This document shows positions 12,846 to 24,355 of a DNA stretch of 64,000 nt, piece by piece. Made by a program: the position numbers and the translations under genes. This DNA is from Sphagnum compactum (taxonomy: Eukaryota > Bryophyta > Sphagnopsida > Sphagnales): positions 2,976,001-3,040,000 of the forward strand of contig OZ234497.1 in the NCBI GenBank assembly GCA_965153455.1, read 5' to 3'. Below the pieces are notes generated by a model. The model was not told the DNA's origin and did no database searches. It worked only from the letters and a program-made list of their open reading frames with translations. Positions within the stretch are counted from its first letter, which is position 1. Each line of letters starts with the position of its first letter.

Positions 12846-13105
12846 ATGCTCACAAGCTGGTACTAATACTCCACCAAAAACTTGAAAAATAAAAACACTA
12901 AGTATCATGGCAAGTTCAACATCTCAATGTCCAATAATTATTTTATTTTGAGGATTTCATGTAAAAACAATATATTCTTGTACATATTAAAACACTTTTT
13001 ATTTTTTTTCATAATTTTTTTTCTTTGAATAAATACGGTTTGCCAATTTCAACAGTTCTGAAAGTTATATAACTCATATTAAAACACGCAATCCACCAAA
13101 TACTG
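12846..13105. repeat. Dispersed repeat, copies at 37.92 and 39.39 kb
   Basis: A non-coding phrase beginning GATGCTCACAAGCTGGTACT and running through ACATATTAAAACAC recurs at about 37923-38130 and 39386-39640 with small changes. It lies near the CT-rich part of the TIR element in each case. No ORF is associated. Confidence 0.7.
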
Positions 13106-13556
13106 AACCCAATCTGTTGCTTTCTCATGTGTAGCCTCTCTCTCTCTCTCTCTCAAGTTGAAATCTATTTTGTGTTCATAAATTTTATTTTGACTAGTGG
13201 GAACTAATTTGAGGGTTAATCCTTTTGGAAAATAAGATCAATCTGGGGTTAATTCATCTTGTCTTCTTGCACATGTGTTTAGGCCATGCATTGTTCTGCA
13301 TAGAACCAGACAGCACGGTTCTACCCGTTTTTTTCATTCTGCAAAACAACTTACGTAAATGTTCTTTTATTTCACGATCTTTTTTATGTTTTGCAGCAGC
13401 CCAGCGGAATCGATTTCTGGACTTCACAGGTGTAGAATTAGCTTGAGACCACTGGGTAGATTCAGGCGCCGAAAGAAGAATGCTTTTCTTTTGATTTGAT
13501 TAACTTTCACACTCAAAAAGTCAAACTCTACATCCGAACCACACAATCCTCCCCAG
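13106..13556 (+). mobile_element. Fragment of the TIR element, interrupted by the LINE
   Basis: From CCAATCTGTTGCTTTCTCAT through the CT microsatellite (13137-13155) and GTGGGAACTAATTTGAGGGT, then GATTCAGGCGCCGAAAGAAG, the sequence matches the inside of the TIR element at 52.65-53.22 kb. Its left terminal repeat is missing here. The inside also holds about 230 bases (13245-13470) that the 53-kb copy lacks. The right part resumes at 16289 after the LINE. Confidence 0.65.
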
Positions 13557-16273
13557 AAGAAACCCCGAGAAGGGGAGGGAGGCAGCAGCCCCATCAAACA
13601 TTAAAGAAATCCAAGAAATACAAGGGGGGCAAGAAGCACCACACGATGGTGACGCAATCAACCCCAAAGATGCCTAAGTGGCACCATTCCGCCTTAAAGG
13701 CTTGCTCAATCCTATCTTGAATACTAGGGTCCCGGGAGGATCGAAGGGAATTAATGGCCTTCCAAGTGGCCATTCCAACCTCAACGGTAGCAACCCAGGC
13801 TTGTTGAAGGATTTTCCTAGAGGAATACTGGTTATCAAAATGCTTCCGGCATCTCTCTGTCCAAAGAAAGTAGAGGATAAAACTGCGAAGGATGTCAAGC
13901 GGTTGTCTGATGTAGGAGAAGCCTCCTACATGGTACCCTTGGACTCCAGGGGGGTCATCTTCTCTCTCGAAGACAGCTTCACCAAGCATGACGAAAGGCC
14001 AGGAAAGAATGATGTCATTGGGCGCTCCCCATTTTTGCCATATGTGATAGAAGGCCTCCCAAGCCCGTTTGGCGCGGGGACACTCGAGGAGACAGTGTTG
14101 AGGGGATTCAGGGGCCTCCTCAGTGCAAACCTTGCACGTGGGGAGGATCCCCATGCATTGTAGCCATGTGCCAACCGGGAGACCTCGGTTTAAAGTGAGC
14201 CATATGAGAGTGCCGACCTTCCGGGGTCGGGCGTTATGCCAGATTCTGGCAATAACTTGCGTAACGGTGGAGTTTTGCAGGTTTAACCTTTGAATGAAGG
14301 AGCAGATGTTGGCGCTATGGGTGGGTTTCCTTGCATTTCGGTAGCCCCGCTTTACGGAATAGCCGAAAAAAGGAGAGTCGCCCATTTGTGAGGAGGCTTG
14401 CCAGTGCCACTCTCCCGGGTCCCAGGGAAGCCCATCAATGAAACCGGATTCGAAAATCCAAAGTATGGGAAGCTTGGTGAGTGATGGGAACTCTCTGGCA
14501 ACTTTATATGGGGCTCTGTGTCTTTCTTGAAAGAGGACCCTGATTGGGTGATAACCTTCAGGGGAAAGGGTTATCACTTGGGAGTTCGTAGTTCTAATGA
14601 GACCAGTGGGGGTGACCCTCTGGAATTCATTGGCTTGCACCGTGTTGGGGGTGACCCCGGTTACATGGTATATCCATTCTAGAGTGGTGTTGTTTCCGGA
14701 GTTTCTTTTGCTGATCCAGTCCCCTGCCTGAAAGCGGTTAGTGTAAGTTGCAGGATTCCATGGGATGCTCGCTATGATGATTTCTCTGTTGTTCCTGTTG
14801 GTGGCGTGGTAGGTCAACCGAAGGGCTTGGAGGCTTTTCCATGCCCTGCCCTCCTGGTCCCAAAGATCTTTGATTCGGGTGCAGCCAGAATTGGCGATGG
14901 CTCGTCCTTCATTGCGACCACTCACTCCCAGAGGGTGACCAGTCATGTTGAGGATGAGAGGGTTGCTGAAAATAGGTTGTCTGAGAACCTCCGCATGGGA
15001 TGCGGGTTCGGACTTTGCTAGACCAACTCTTACGTTGAGCCAAGAGCCAAGGATGCTCTTCCAAAATGAGCATTTCAATTTTTTGAGCTTGGGGGCGGCA
15101 AAAAGCCAATTTATATCCGGGATGCTTGGCCCTTTGCCGTGCACCGGGAGATGGACTTGATCTGCTCGATGCCTTAGGATCTCTTTCCAGGGCTCTCCTC
15201 CTGGGGCAAGACCTCTCACTAAAAGTTTGGCAAGAAGTGCTTCGGATTGTGCCTTGGGGTCTATTATTCCTAGGCCACCGCTAGACAAGGGAAGTGTAAG
15301 AGAATCCCATTTGACCTTGGCCCGTGTATTGGAAGCCTTTCCCCCCCAAATGAAGTTTCGTACCACTCCTCTGATCTGGTTGCACATCCTCGGATTGGGG
15401 TTCCAACAGGCTGCCATATACCACATTGAGGAAAGCAATACTTGGTTGGCAACAAGAATTCTACCAGCGAGAGAGAGGTTGCACTTGCCCCAGGTGATCA
15501 TCTTCCCTTTTAGGGTGAGCATGAGTTTTTCAAAATTGGCCTCGATAGGTAACTGAAAGCCTATTTGGATGCCTAAGTATCGAACCCCTTGTCCCTCAGG
15601 GATCCATCTCAGCCCAACTTCTTGTCCCCATTCCCATTCCTTTTTTTCCTTGCTGGCCCATATGGCCGCAGATTTTCCCCAATTGATTTTTGCCCCAGAA
15701 GCAAGACAGAAAAGTTCAAATACTGCCCGAGCTTTGTTTAAGTTACTTGGGGATCCCTTAAGGTAAAGTGCGGTGTCATCCGCGAAAGTTTGATCCCGGA
15801 CGCATCCCCCTTTGGGGAGGTGCATTCCCTCTATTTCGTGCTTTGGGTCGTCCAGCATATGGCCCAGAACATCCATAGCAAGAATGAACAGGTATGGAGC
15901 TAGTGGACAGCCTTGTCGGACTGACCTGGCGAGTCTGAAGTCCTCTCCAGGTTCCCCGTTTACTTTAACTGATGAGGACGCGAGCCAATAGAGGGATGAG
16001 ATCCATTGAATCCAGGTGGGGCAGAAACCTAGTTTGGACAAAGTTGGGAAGAGGAAGTCCCATTCAATCCTGTCAAATGCTTTTTCAAAATCGAGGAGTA
16101 GGAGGACAAGGTCTTGACCGCTCTCTGGTGCCCAGACCAGAGCCTCTTGAGCCAGGAAGTTATTGTCTAGAATGTTTCTTCCTTCTACAAAACCGGTTTG
16201 GTTTGGTCTGATCACGAAAGGAAGGAATTCTTGGGTTCTTCTAGCTAAAGTTTTGGCAAGGATCTTGTATATG
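13557..16273 (-). mobile_element. 5'-truncated LINE (non-LTR retrotransposon)
   Basis: Insertion flanked by the 15-bp direct repeat cacaatcctccccag at 13542-13556 and 16274-16288. The matching unoccupied site is at 53070-53084. The minus-strand open frame encodes reverse transcriptase and a zinc-binding region, and the 5' end is lost inside the reverse transcriptase domain, as is usual for target-primed insertions. No poly(A) tail is visible at the 3' end (13557). It is more GC-rich than the surroundings. The endonuclease and any first ORF are missing, so it cannot move by itself. Confidence 0.95.
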
Positions 16274-16296
16274 CACAATCCTCCCCAGGGCTGCAT
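13594..16296 (-). CDS. LINE reverse transcriptase, N-terminally truncated
   Basis: An uninterrupted frame of 900 codons that copies retrotransposon RNA into DNA. The first residues come from the flanking target site; the element proper begins at about YKILAKTLA. Visible reverse transcriptase motifs: LLLLDFEKAFDRIEW (first catalytic Asp, about residues 65-79), RQGCPLAPYLF (127-137) and the catalytic FADD (171-174). After a long connection region, a zf-RVT-type zinc-binding segment lies near residues 690-760 with CKVCTEE and HCLLECP. No endonuclease is present and no RNase H is obvious. The lack of stop codons suggests a fairly recent insertion. Confidence 0.92.
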   Translation of the reverse strand: MQPWGGLCIYKILAKTLARRTQEFLPFVIRPNQTGFVEGRNILDNNFLAQEALVWAPESGQDLVLLLLDFEKAFDRIEWDFLFPTLSKLGFCPTWIQWISSLYWLASSSVKVNGEPGEDFRLARSVRQGCPLAPYLFILAMDVLGHMLDDPKHEIEGMHLPKGGCVRDQTFADDTALYLKGSPSNLNKARAVFELFCLASGAKINWGKSAAIWASKEKKEWEWGQEVGLRWIPEGQGVRYLGIQIGFQLPIEANFEKLMLTLKGKMITWGKCNLSLAGRILVANQVLLSSMWYMAACWNPNPRMCNQIRGVVRNFIWGGKASNTRAKVKWDSLTLPLSSGGLGIIDPKAQSEALLAKLLVRGLAPGGEPWKEILRHRADQVHLPVHGKGPSIPDINWLFAAPKLKKLKCSFWKSILGSWLNVRVGLAKSEPASHAEVLRQPIFSNPLILNMTGHPLGVSGRNEGRAIANSGCTRIKDLWDQEGRAWKSLQALRLTYHATNRNNREIIIASIPWNPATYTNRFQAGDWISKRNSGNNTTLEWIYHVTGVTPNTVQANEFQRVTPTGLIRTTNSQVITLSPEGYHPIRVLFQERHRAPYKVAREFPSLTKLPILWIFESGFIDGLPWDPGEWHWQASSQMGDSPFFGYSVKRGYRNARKPTHSANICSFIQRLNLQNSTVTQVIARIWHNARPRKVGTLIWLTLNRGLPVGTWLQCMGILPTCKVCTEEAPESPQHCLLECPRAKRAWEAFYHIWQKWGAPNDIILSWPFVMLGEAVFEREDDPPGVQGYHVGGFSYIRQPLDILRSFILYFLWTERCRKHFDNQYSSRKILQQAWVATVEVGMATWKAINSLRSSRDPSIQDRIEQAFKAEWCHLGIFGVDCVTIVWCFLPPLYFLDFFNV

Positions 16297-16429
16297 TGTC
16301 AGTACCAGAAAGAGCGCCGGCCAGTGCTAGATGGAGGGGTATTTAGCCTCTCGCCTCCTCAAACACTCGTCACTAACTTTTGACCGGGTCACACGTCTCA
16401 CTAATTTTTAAAATGGACTGCGTCAGTAA
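16289..16429 (-). mobile_element. Right end of the TIR element
   Basis: Continuation of the element split by the LINE: AGAAAGAGCGCCGGCCAGTG, then the terminal inverted repeat at 16362-16429 ending CGTCAGTAA. It is joined to the HNL upstream region at the same base as in the copy at 53224. Confidence 0.7.
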
Positions 16430-17793
16430 TGGGTTGGGTCGCAGTTGATTCCCAGTAACTTCGTACAGGTAGCTGAAAGTGATTTGCCTGCTGTGCCCAC
16501 CAACAACGCCTGTTTTTTTAACACATCCACAAATTTCTCTTGTGTAAAGATGTGAGGCCCAGCAAGCGCTCATTGTTTCATTGCCGTCCCCCACCACCCC
16601 GGCGTGTCACTCGTGTCTACCGATATCAGTGTCCGCGGCAAACTGCCTGGTTTTTCAAACGTTTCAGATCCGGAGAACCGCCGGTTCGGGATATAACAAA
16701 ACCTTAAAAGAAACGCCAGGTTTTGAATAAGAACCGGTGGTTATTTGACTAATTCAAGTTCGCCTACAACCCAAGTTGAAATAACTAGGAATAGGCTTCT
16801 AAACCTGGTAGCATCTACCCGCATGATATACGAGGTAGATGCACACATTTCACACCCATGGTCCCATGCCCAACCCACCCATATAGTACAAGGGCGCGCG
16901 ACCAAGGATAGTATCTGTGGGTGGTATACTTCCAAAATTTCCACGCTTTGTCTTTGTCTTCAGGATCCAACATTTTTGTACAGCAACTCAATTTTCCTCG
17001 ACCTAGTTTTCCTCATCATTGCAACAAAAGACCATTAGGTACCTTACACATGGTACCACTGTAGGTGCTGGGTTTTCCACGGCCACCCACCTATGTATAA
17101 CATATCTACCTCTCTACAATATACTTTTTTCCACACTGGATTAATTTGGTATGACCATCCATGTAGCTTCCTTCTCCCTCAAAGGCTCAAGCTACTGTGA
17201 TCATCATCACCCATGTCACCAAGTAAAGATGACTTGTGCAACATGATGGGCTAAATATGGACACTGGGTGAAATCAGCAAACAGGAAACGTGTGGATGTA
17301 AAACAAGAATCGTGGCATCGATGGAGCCGGGATGGAACGAATAAAACATGTTTACCAATCAAACCCTACATTGCCAACTCTATCCTCAACTATGAGATGG
17401 AAATTGACTACTTGTGTCCAAGATAGAGATGAATGAATGGTTGAGTGCGCACGGAATTGGTAAATGTGTACCTGTTGTAAGTGCCACAGTCCTTCTAGGA
17501 AGTTCTAGGGGAGAATAAAACAAATAAGAAAAAGCTGTGAGAAGAAGAGTTTATGAAGAAATGGGAGGAAAGGAGTAAGAGAAGAGTGTGGACATTTCAG
17601 GGAGATCATGACGAGGAAACGCATCAATATGTCCAGAGAGCTATAGGAAAGATCAGGTTCTGTGAATCTATGTTGTGATGCAGACACTTTATAACATGTA
17701 TGCTTTTGAGAGGGTAAAAGACTTCTAGCAGGTTTTAGGAAGAGAAAACATATACGAGAGGAGTTAATGAATGGAATTTGAGTGGTGGGAGAT
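16430..17793 (+). promoter_or_regulatory. HNL upstream region, copy next to the inverted 5' half
   Basis: About 1.35 kb upstream of the HNL start codon. It matches 53225-54463 (same strand, very high identity) and, inverted, 37170-35801 upstream of HNL-B (more diverged, with about 250 extra bases there). It should hold the promoter and 5' leader, but no core element could be assigned by eye. Confidence 0.6.
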
Positions 17794-19305
17794 ATGGAAA
17801 ATTCATTCTCTCACCGTAAAAGGAAAGATGTTGATGTTTCACAAGGGCCATCAAAAAAAAGAAAAGGAGATGTTATGCGGATCCGTGGTGTGATCAACAC
17901 ACTCCAGTCCTGGGTGAAAATGCTCCTTCAAGCTCTAGACAAGGCACCCATGTGGTGCATCCTCTTGATTTTATGATTGAACTTGTTTTGCACAACTCTT
18001 TTTCTTGGGTTCTGAAGCTACATGTTGAAAGTTGATATTAGTTTATGAGCTTCCTTGTTGAGTACCGATAATTTTGCTTGCTTTTTCGTTGGATCATTTA
18101 AATCAACAGATATGAAACGAGAACAAACTCTTACATTTGAGATTCATTTTACTATAACAAGTAAAACTCGTGAGAGGAAAATTTGTCAATTGGCATTAGC
18201 TATTTTCATATATAGAATGTGTAAGGATTACAACTTTCAATGTAAATTGTGAGTAACTTCAAAGTGGTTTAAATCCAACAACATAATTATTAAAGAATTA
18301 TCTTCGACATTATTCTTGTGATTATGTCCCAATCCCTTAGGAATTGCAACCCTTGGTGGCCAAAATTTGTGGGAAAAGTAGTGAAATGAAAATGAATTAG
18401 AATAATTAGGTGGTTTTAATTAAAAAACCCAAAATTTGAAGATTTCAATTTTTAGCATCTGTCCTTAAATTTATTGGCTAATATTCCATCATACCATTAT
18501 GTGACGATAGGCAATTATTGAATTATATTTTGAAACTTACTTTGCATGTAAATGCTTTTGTGATTCATTTGATTTTTTGAAAGAAAATTAACAAGCCTCA
18601 AAAAATTACAAATATGGGAATGGAATAAATTTTTTAATCTAAATAATGTTGCAAGATGAATATGGTATTGTTTCATTCATAGATTATTGTCTTGTTCTAC
18701 TTTACATTTCAATTAACTATATGTATTTTGTCAAATATTGTGATTGTACACTTCATGAATCTTGCATTTCTTTCATTTTATGTATAATTAAATTACTTTC
18801 AAGACTTATTTGATGAATTTTGTTGACATTTCTTTTTTTTCTTTTGTAGAGATACCCAGTGCATGATTTAAATCCTGATTACAATTCAAGAACCCGAATT
18901 TGACCATAATTTTTTTTCATGGGATTACTCAAGGGATTGATGATGATTGGAACCACACATTGACAACACACCCCATCGATGTTAAAGAAGAATGTACATC
19001 TTCGCCACAAATGTGGATCACAACGGACTTGAATGACAATGTCAAAATTTTGTCACTATCATATGATTCTAATGTTTTGACAAGTGTCCACAATAATGTG
19101 ACTGAAATTGGTGAAAACCTCATTCAAAGCTTGGTTACAAATTCAAGGTGTGACAATTTCCTTATTTATGCGCATCTTTTTTTCATTGTGTGTTTCAATT
19201 AAATATACTCCATTCCATTTTGACATGTTTGAATAAATTGTTCATGTGGAGCATTATTGTGGTACACACTAAATCTTGAACACTTTGGAACTTTCAAATC
19301 CATTG
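17794..19305 (+). pseudogene. Inverted 5' half of an HNL gene (exon 1 to first hydrolase exon)
   Basis: Aligns with the 5' half of HNL-B (35800-34264) but lies on the opposite strand. Exon 1 starts at ATG 17794 (MENSFSHRKRKD) and loses one C near 17900 compared with HNL-B, so its frame ends early. A second coding block (about 18040-18250, containing TSKTRERKICQLALAIF) is open here but not in HNL-B. The first hydrolase exon is 18850-19147: 298 bp instead of 299, shifted shortly after HDLNPDY, with GT donor at 19148. Homology ends at 19305 within the following intron, directly against the broken CTC1 exon. It may be the lost half of HNL-A, moved by inversion, or a separate copy. Confidence 0.82.
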
Positions 19306-20967
19306 AAGCATGTACTCATCAAGGACTGCACTGCATGCATTCAAGTGTCTCATATCCGAGCACTGTTGCACTGTTGTTCCACTGTTGCATTTGCATCGAG
19401 TAATTATGCCTGACGGAGATCTGCCATGGGCATAGATATCAGTCACTATATTGTCATTGTAGCCTGAAGGTTTCTGATCTGCTCGTTCCAACAAGCAGTA
19501 CAGCTTAGGCAATTTTTGACCAGAAAGAATCTCCAGACTCTCTTGCAACTGCGTTTGTCCTCTAGGGATGGCCATCTTCACTGAAACTCCATGCCAGACT
19601 CAACAGAGAACAGCTGGCTCCTACAGTAAACTTTGCAAGTTGTAGGGAATTTTTCAGATTGGTACATGTTGGTGGCTCACTTCGCAAGATAGGGAGCAAA
19701 TACAAATGTCCCATATGCAATATCTGCAACAGAAATTGCTAGTTATTAACATATACACAGATCCAAAGGCAAGAATCAACTTGCTATTCAGCTTGAGAAA
19801 CTACCAGATGGCAAGGAATGTGAGTCATACACACTAGATGCAACGAAAACTGAATTACAACGAAAAAAAATCTATAAAGTTCTGTGGTGCACCTGGCTGT
19901 ACTCACTTCCACTCTATAACTTTCCTGAAGTCCCAGTCCATGATATGACCCAAACATTCCTCAGTTTGACAACAGAATGCTTTACTTCCCAATTTTTCTT
20001 TCATCTTCAAGCAGCCTTTGATATCCAGGGAAGATGAATAGGTGTGGGCATGCTGTTCAACTTTCATCTTGCCTCCAGGATATTCATTCAGTAGGAAACA
20101 CACAGAGCATCGGATACTGCACCCTGTAACCACTCTGTTCCCAGTGGCACTATTATCCAGATCTGCATTTGAGCCCTCAAATCCTCCTTCCTGGTATTTT
20201 GCATCAGGTCTCTTGTTCAAGTTGGTCATTCTACTATTCCTAAGATCCATCTGTATGTTGGCCATGGGCAGATAGCTGCACTCATTTGGTGCAGAGCTCT
20301 CCCTAACAATGCGGAGGCAAAGGGGAAGCAAAATAGCTTCAGCATACAATGTCCATTGATTGCCCTCTCCAGCTTCAACACCAGGCTGCGTTGCAGACAT
20401 CCAAACATGACATTGAAGTACTCAAGCCAATGCTGAGGGAAGGAAAATTTTGTGATGTCAACCTTGAAGAAAGAGGAAGAGAAATGGAAGACGTTTGATG
20501 TACCTGGAGCCTGACTGGATGCTTATGCGTAACCATCAATAATTCAAACTGTCTTCCTTTCCAGGAGTTATCATGACCTTCTATTTGATTGAATTTTCTC
20601 AGTCAACTAGGATTGCTTGTACAAGGTTCCCTTGATGGCCATACAAGGTTTTTCAAGCAGGAAGCATGCTGTATTTGGAAATGCACATAGTATGAAAGCA
20701 GATTTCAAGGCTCCATCTTGAAGACCAGCCCCTTGAGTAGTGTAGACCATGCCACAGGAGAGTTTGGCAGTCTGACACGGTTTGCTTCTGCAGACTGTGT
20801 GGAAGTCCTCCATTTGCCTTGTACAACCAAACTGAAGGATGTGATCTGGAACCCCATTCAGACTTGGAGGTAGAATTTTGTAGCCCATATATGGTGCAGA
20901 CAACAGACAGATCTAAACCTTAGGGAGAAAGAGAGGGAAACAATAGGATAGCCTGCAAAACAGCCAC

Positions 20968-21072
20968 CTGGTATGTTGATGACAGGTTTGCAAAACACTG
21001 AAGATCTGGGATCATCACATCAAGTGCTCCAGTGGCATCCACCAAATGTAACTTCCCAGAATCCTGGGACAC
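20968..21072 (-). CDS. CTC1 exon 11, OB-fold segment
   Basis: A 105-bp exon (35 codons, phase 0 at both ends) with clear CAG acceptor and CAG|GT donor. It encodes VSQDSGKLHLVDATGALDVM followed by IPDL. The LVDATG signature is shared by plant CTC1 proteins in a central OB-fold. No lesion is visible in this exon. Confidence 0.75.
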
Positions 21073-23023
21073 CTGACATCAACACAAAATTTGTGAATAT
21101 GCATAACATACCTCCAAATGCTTTTGGAAACCGCCCTTGATGCATCCATCCATCCGACATTCATCATGATGTGGGTCACCCCAAAGTTGGAATGAACATT
21201 CATGTACTCCGTCATAGCATTGCATTAACATGCTTCAGGTGAGTGGAGCTAACGCTTAAAGATCCTATCACCACAAGGCCAAGCTCTGCACTGGAATAAT
21301 CCGCCGTACATAGTGGGCACTATTTTCACCTGTCTGCAAGCCTAGGCTGGGATTCCATTCACTGTGTGTGTCAAAACAATCACAATGTTTCTTCCCTGCT
21401 TGCCAGACAATAGAGTGTTGGTCATGCCACAGTGATTCGATATGGTCACAGAAATTTGAAATTGGGGGAACCTGCCACAGAAATTTCCAAGCATTATTTG
21501 TAAAGATCAGACTTGCTCACTTGCAAGAATACAGCTAGGACAAGAATTGTGTTGAGCAACTTAATAATAGTCATAATGTAGAAAGTTGCTGGAGATCAGA
21601 CAAAATACCTTTGTTGATAGTCTAGATGGAAGATCGTCTCCCAAGTGGCAAAAACGATTGTGCCAAAAAAACTCCTTGAACACATCCTGAGCTCATACAT
21701 CAAAACTGTGCACACTGAAAACTTCCATGGTTGGTCTGTTTCGCTACCAGTTTTTGACGAAAGGCAACCAAAAAATACTCAAAATAATCAGAGACTGCTA
21801 ATTTATCCTCTCATCCCTCCACTTTTTGACATTCCTCCTTTCCCAACTCAGTTCTCTGGACAAAGATGACATCACAGCACCAGTAAAGAAATGTGCTTAC
21901 CTGGTGCAGAGTCACAGGTGTGGTCAGAAGGATGGGAAGACATGCCTGTATTATGCGAGCACACTGAAGAATCCTTGCACAATGAAACCAGAAGTGAAAT
22001 TGGACACTTTATAGCATGTTCTAAAAGCATGATTATTTCAAGCAGAACTGCTGAATCTGCTTAGACAATAATGCATTGATCGAATAGATCATCATCTGAT
22101 AAGACTGGCTAGAATAAAAGCTTTCAACATACAAATAACTGCAAAATTTGGACAGAAAAGCAGAGGTTAAAGCATAACAATTACTGCAGCCTACAATGCT
22201 TATTAAAAAAAAGTGAAGTTGTTGCCAAGTACCTTCTTTGATCCAATCACCTGCTTCTGAGTGTACACTCCTTGAAACTTGCACCTTAGGCTCACAATAA
22301 CTTGCAATACCCTGTAGAATACTCAAAGAGCAATTAGACAATGGATATCAGAAGACTTATAGGCACTGTCACTGAATACATTATGTGGCCAGAATCAAAC
22401 TTACCAAAAAGCAGAAGCAAAAGGAAGGTGTTCCATGTGCTTGCTAAGATGATTTCGTGATGGTTGCTGCAGCACTGGCCTGTTCAAACATGCAATCTGT
22501 GCTCTTAGGAACACCGCCATTGAAGCTCTACTACATCAACATTCTTCACAAGATTGAACATGTGAAAGAAACAGGCTAGGAAAAGCACAGAGCTAATGAG
22601 CATGTCTTCTCTAAGATAAGAGGAACTACTGGGTATCCTACTGAGTAATGGACCCCTTCAGAAGTGGGCTCCACAAATACAGATGCTTTCCCAGTACTGT
22701 ACAACCATCAAACACCTCAATATGCTTACAAAAAAAGGAAAAACACCACATGCTCAGCTAGATGGGGCTCACAAGACTTGTTGGAGTGGATGCTGACTCA
22801 CATAACATTCAAATCAGAGAAAAGAACAACACACACATGTGACCGAAAGCATGCACCGAGCAGCAGCCCCTTTTCCCCTGCACTGTCAAGGACCATGATG
22901 TGCACAGGCCTTACAGCTACCTGCAGAACATCGATATCATGGATCAGGTCATGCTATCACCATGATGGATCTGATTACATGCACTGCAAATTCAGTAGAA
23001 AGTTTGAAGAGACTCTTGCCTAC

Positions 23024-23163
23024 CATAGCCCCAACACGAAGCCCCTGCAATTGGCTGACATTATAGTGTGTTAGCAGTAGCCATGCTCGCTTGTTCAGCT
23101 CCACTAGCTGGCCCGGCATGGGAATATCTGTAACAATCCCAATGTATGACCGAATTCGTGCAC
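23024..23163 (-). CDS. CTC1 exon 4, OB-fold core
   Basis: A 140-bp exon with AG acceptor (before 23163) and GT donor (after 23024), starting in phase 1 and ending in phase 0 so that it joins exons 3 and 5 cleanly. It encodes SYIGIVTDIPMPGQLVELNK followed by RAWLLLTHYN and LRVGAM. This is the most recognisable CTC1 segment in the window, from the OB-fold part of the protein. Confidence 0.8.
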
Positions 23164-24355
23164 CTGCAAGCATGAGGCTGTTCAGATCAAGAAATCCAAT
23201 CTAGCATAACTGTGGGAACAGACCAAATTGATCAATACTAATCAGTGGACAGAGCGATCAATAATGAATAGACAATGTAAACTCAAAATATCCATAAGCC
23301 GTAAGACCCTGCATTGAATATATGACTGGATGAAGATTGCCAGATTGCTGTTGCCACACATGTACCTTCTTTGGAGTCACATGCTAACTCCTTGTGAATA
23401 GTTGCTCTTGTGACTCTGCTAGGGGTTGGATCCCTTTCTATTGCCCTAAAATAAGGCTCTTTCCCCCCACAATCCCTGGGGACACACCCTGAAGGAGAAA
23501 GTTGTGACATCAGGCCACTCCTTGTTGCCACAAAGGAAGTGCTCATTTTTCTCAGGCCCTACCAGAATCAATTTCCTTTGAAGCCCAACGATGGTCACAC
23601 ACTGCCCAATCACCTCAGACAAAACTGGACGCCAAGAAGCCACTGAACCAGAAAAGTAGACATGCACACATTCTTTGCCAACAGCGGGCAGTAGAGCATT
23701 ATGCTCACAGCTAGGGATGTGAGGACACATGCGTAGCTCCACAATAAAACCCAACATAGTCTGCCCTGCTGATTCCTATTTGAAGATGGACTTTTCGGTA
23801 CCATTCCAAGCAAGACTTTGGCAGATTTGGCAACTGATGCACTTAGAGGAGAAGCCTTTGAAGGAAGCACAAATGGAGGGCCGATGCAATGAAGCAAGCC
23901 GCATATCTCCACCTGTGAATTATGTACTCGTTTCTTCAGTTGAGGGCTCTCGCAGACAATCTTCCCAATGTCTGCAGCTGTGGGACTGAGAGAAAGTGAG
24001 GGAATGGTTGGCAGCTGCACACAATGTCAAAGGAGACATTATGTCACACAAAGTTTACAGAGATGAAAATAGATATTACTTTGTGTTTCCGAAATACAAG
24101 ACATGATGTGCACATACCCTTACATGTCCAAAACTTCTCAAGTGGTTTGAACAATATTGCAAATAGCATCAAAGGACAGTGAATTCGACAAAGTTTTATG
24201 AACCTGCAAAGAAAGTGCAGAAGACCCTGCCAGCAACTTCAGATTGTGAATCTCCAAGGATCCTCCTGTGCTCTGGATATGACACAGAGTCCTGCATTGC
24301 GCATATTCTCAAAGGAATCCTAAAAAGCTGTTGAGAAAAGGCAGAGGATACTGAC

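Noticed and set aside
13496-16211. Several plus-strand ORFs opposite the LINE reverse transcriptase
   Set aside because: They are antisense shadows of the 900-codon frame and have no motifs.
16373-16597. Minus-strand ORF repeated at 53123-53449
   Set aside because: It spans the border of the TIR element and the HNL upstream region and is conserved only because the DNA is duplicated. Its frame crosses the element boundary.
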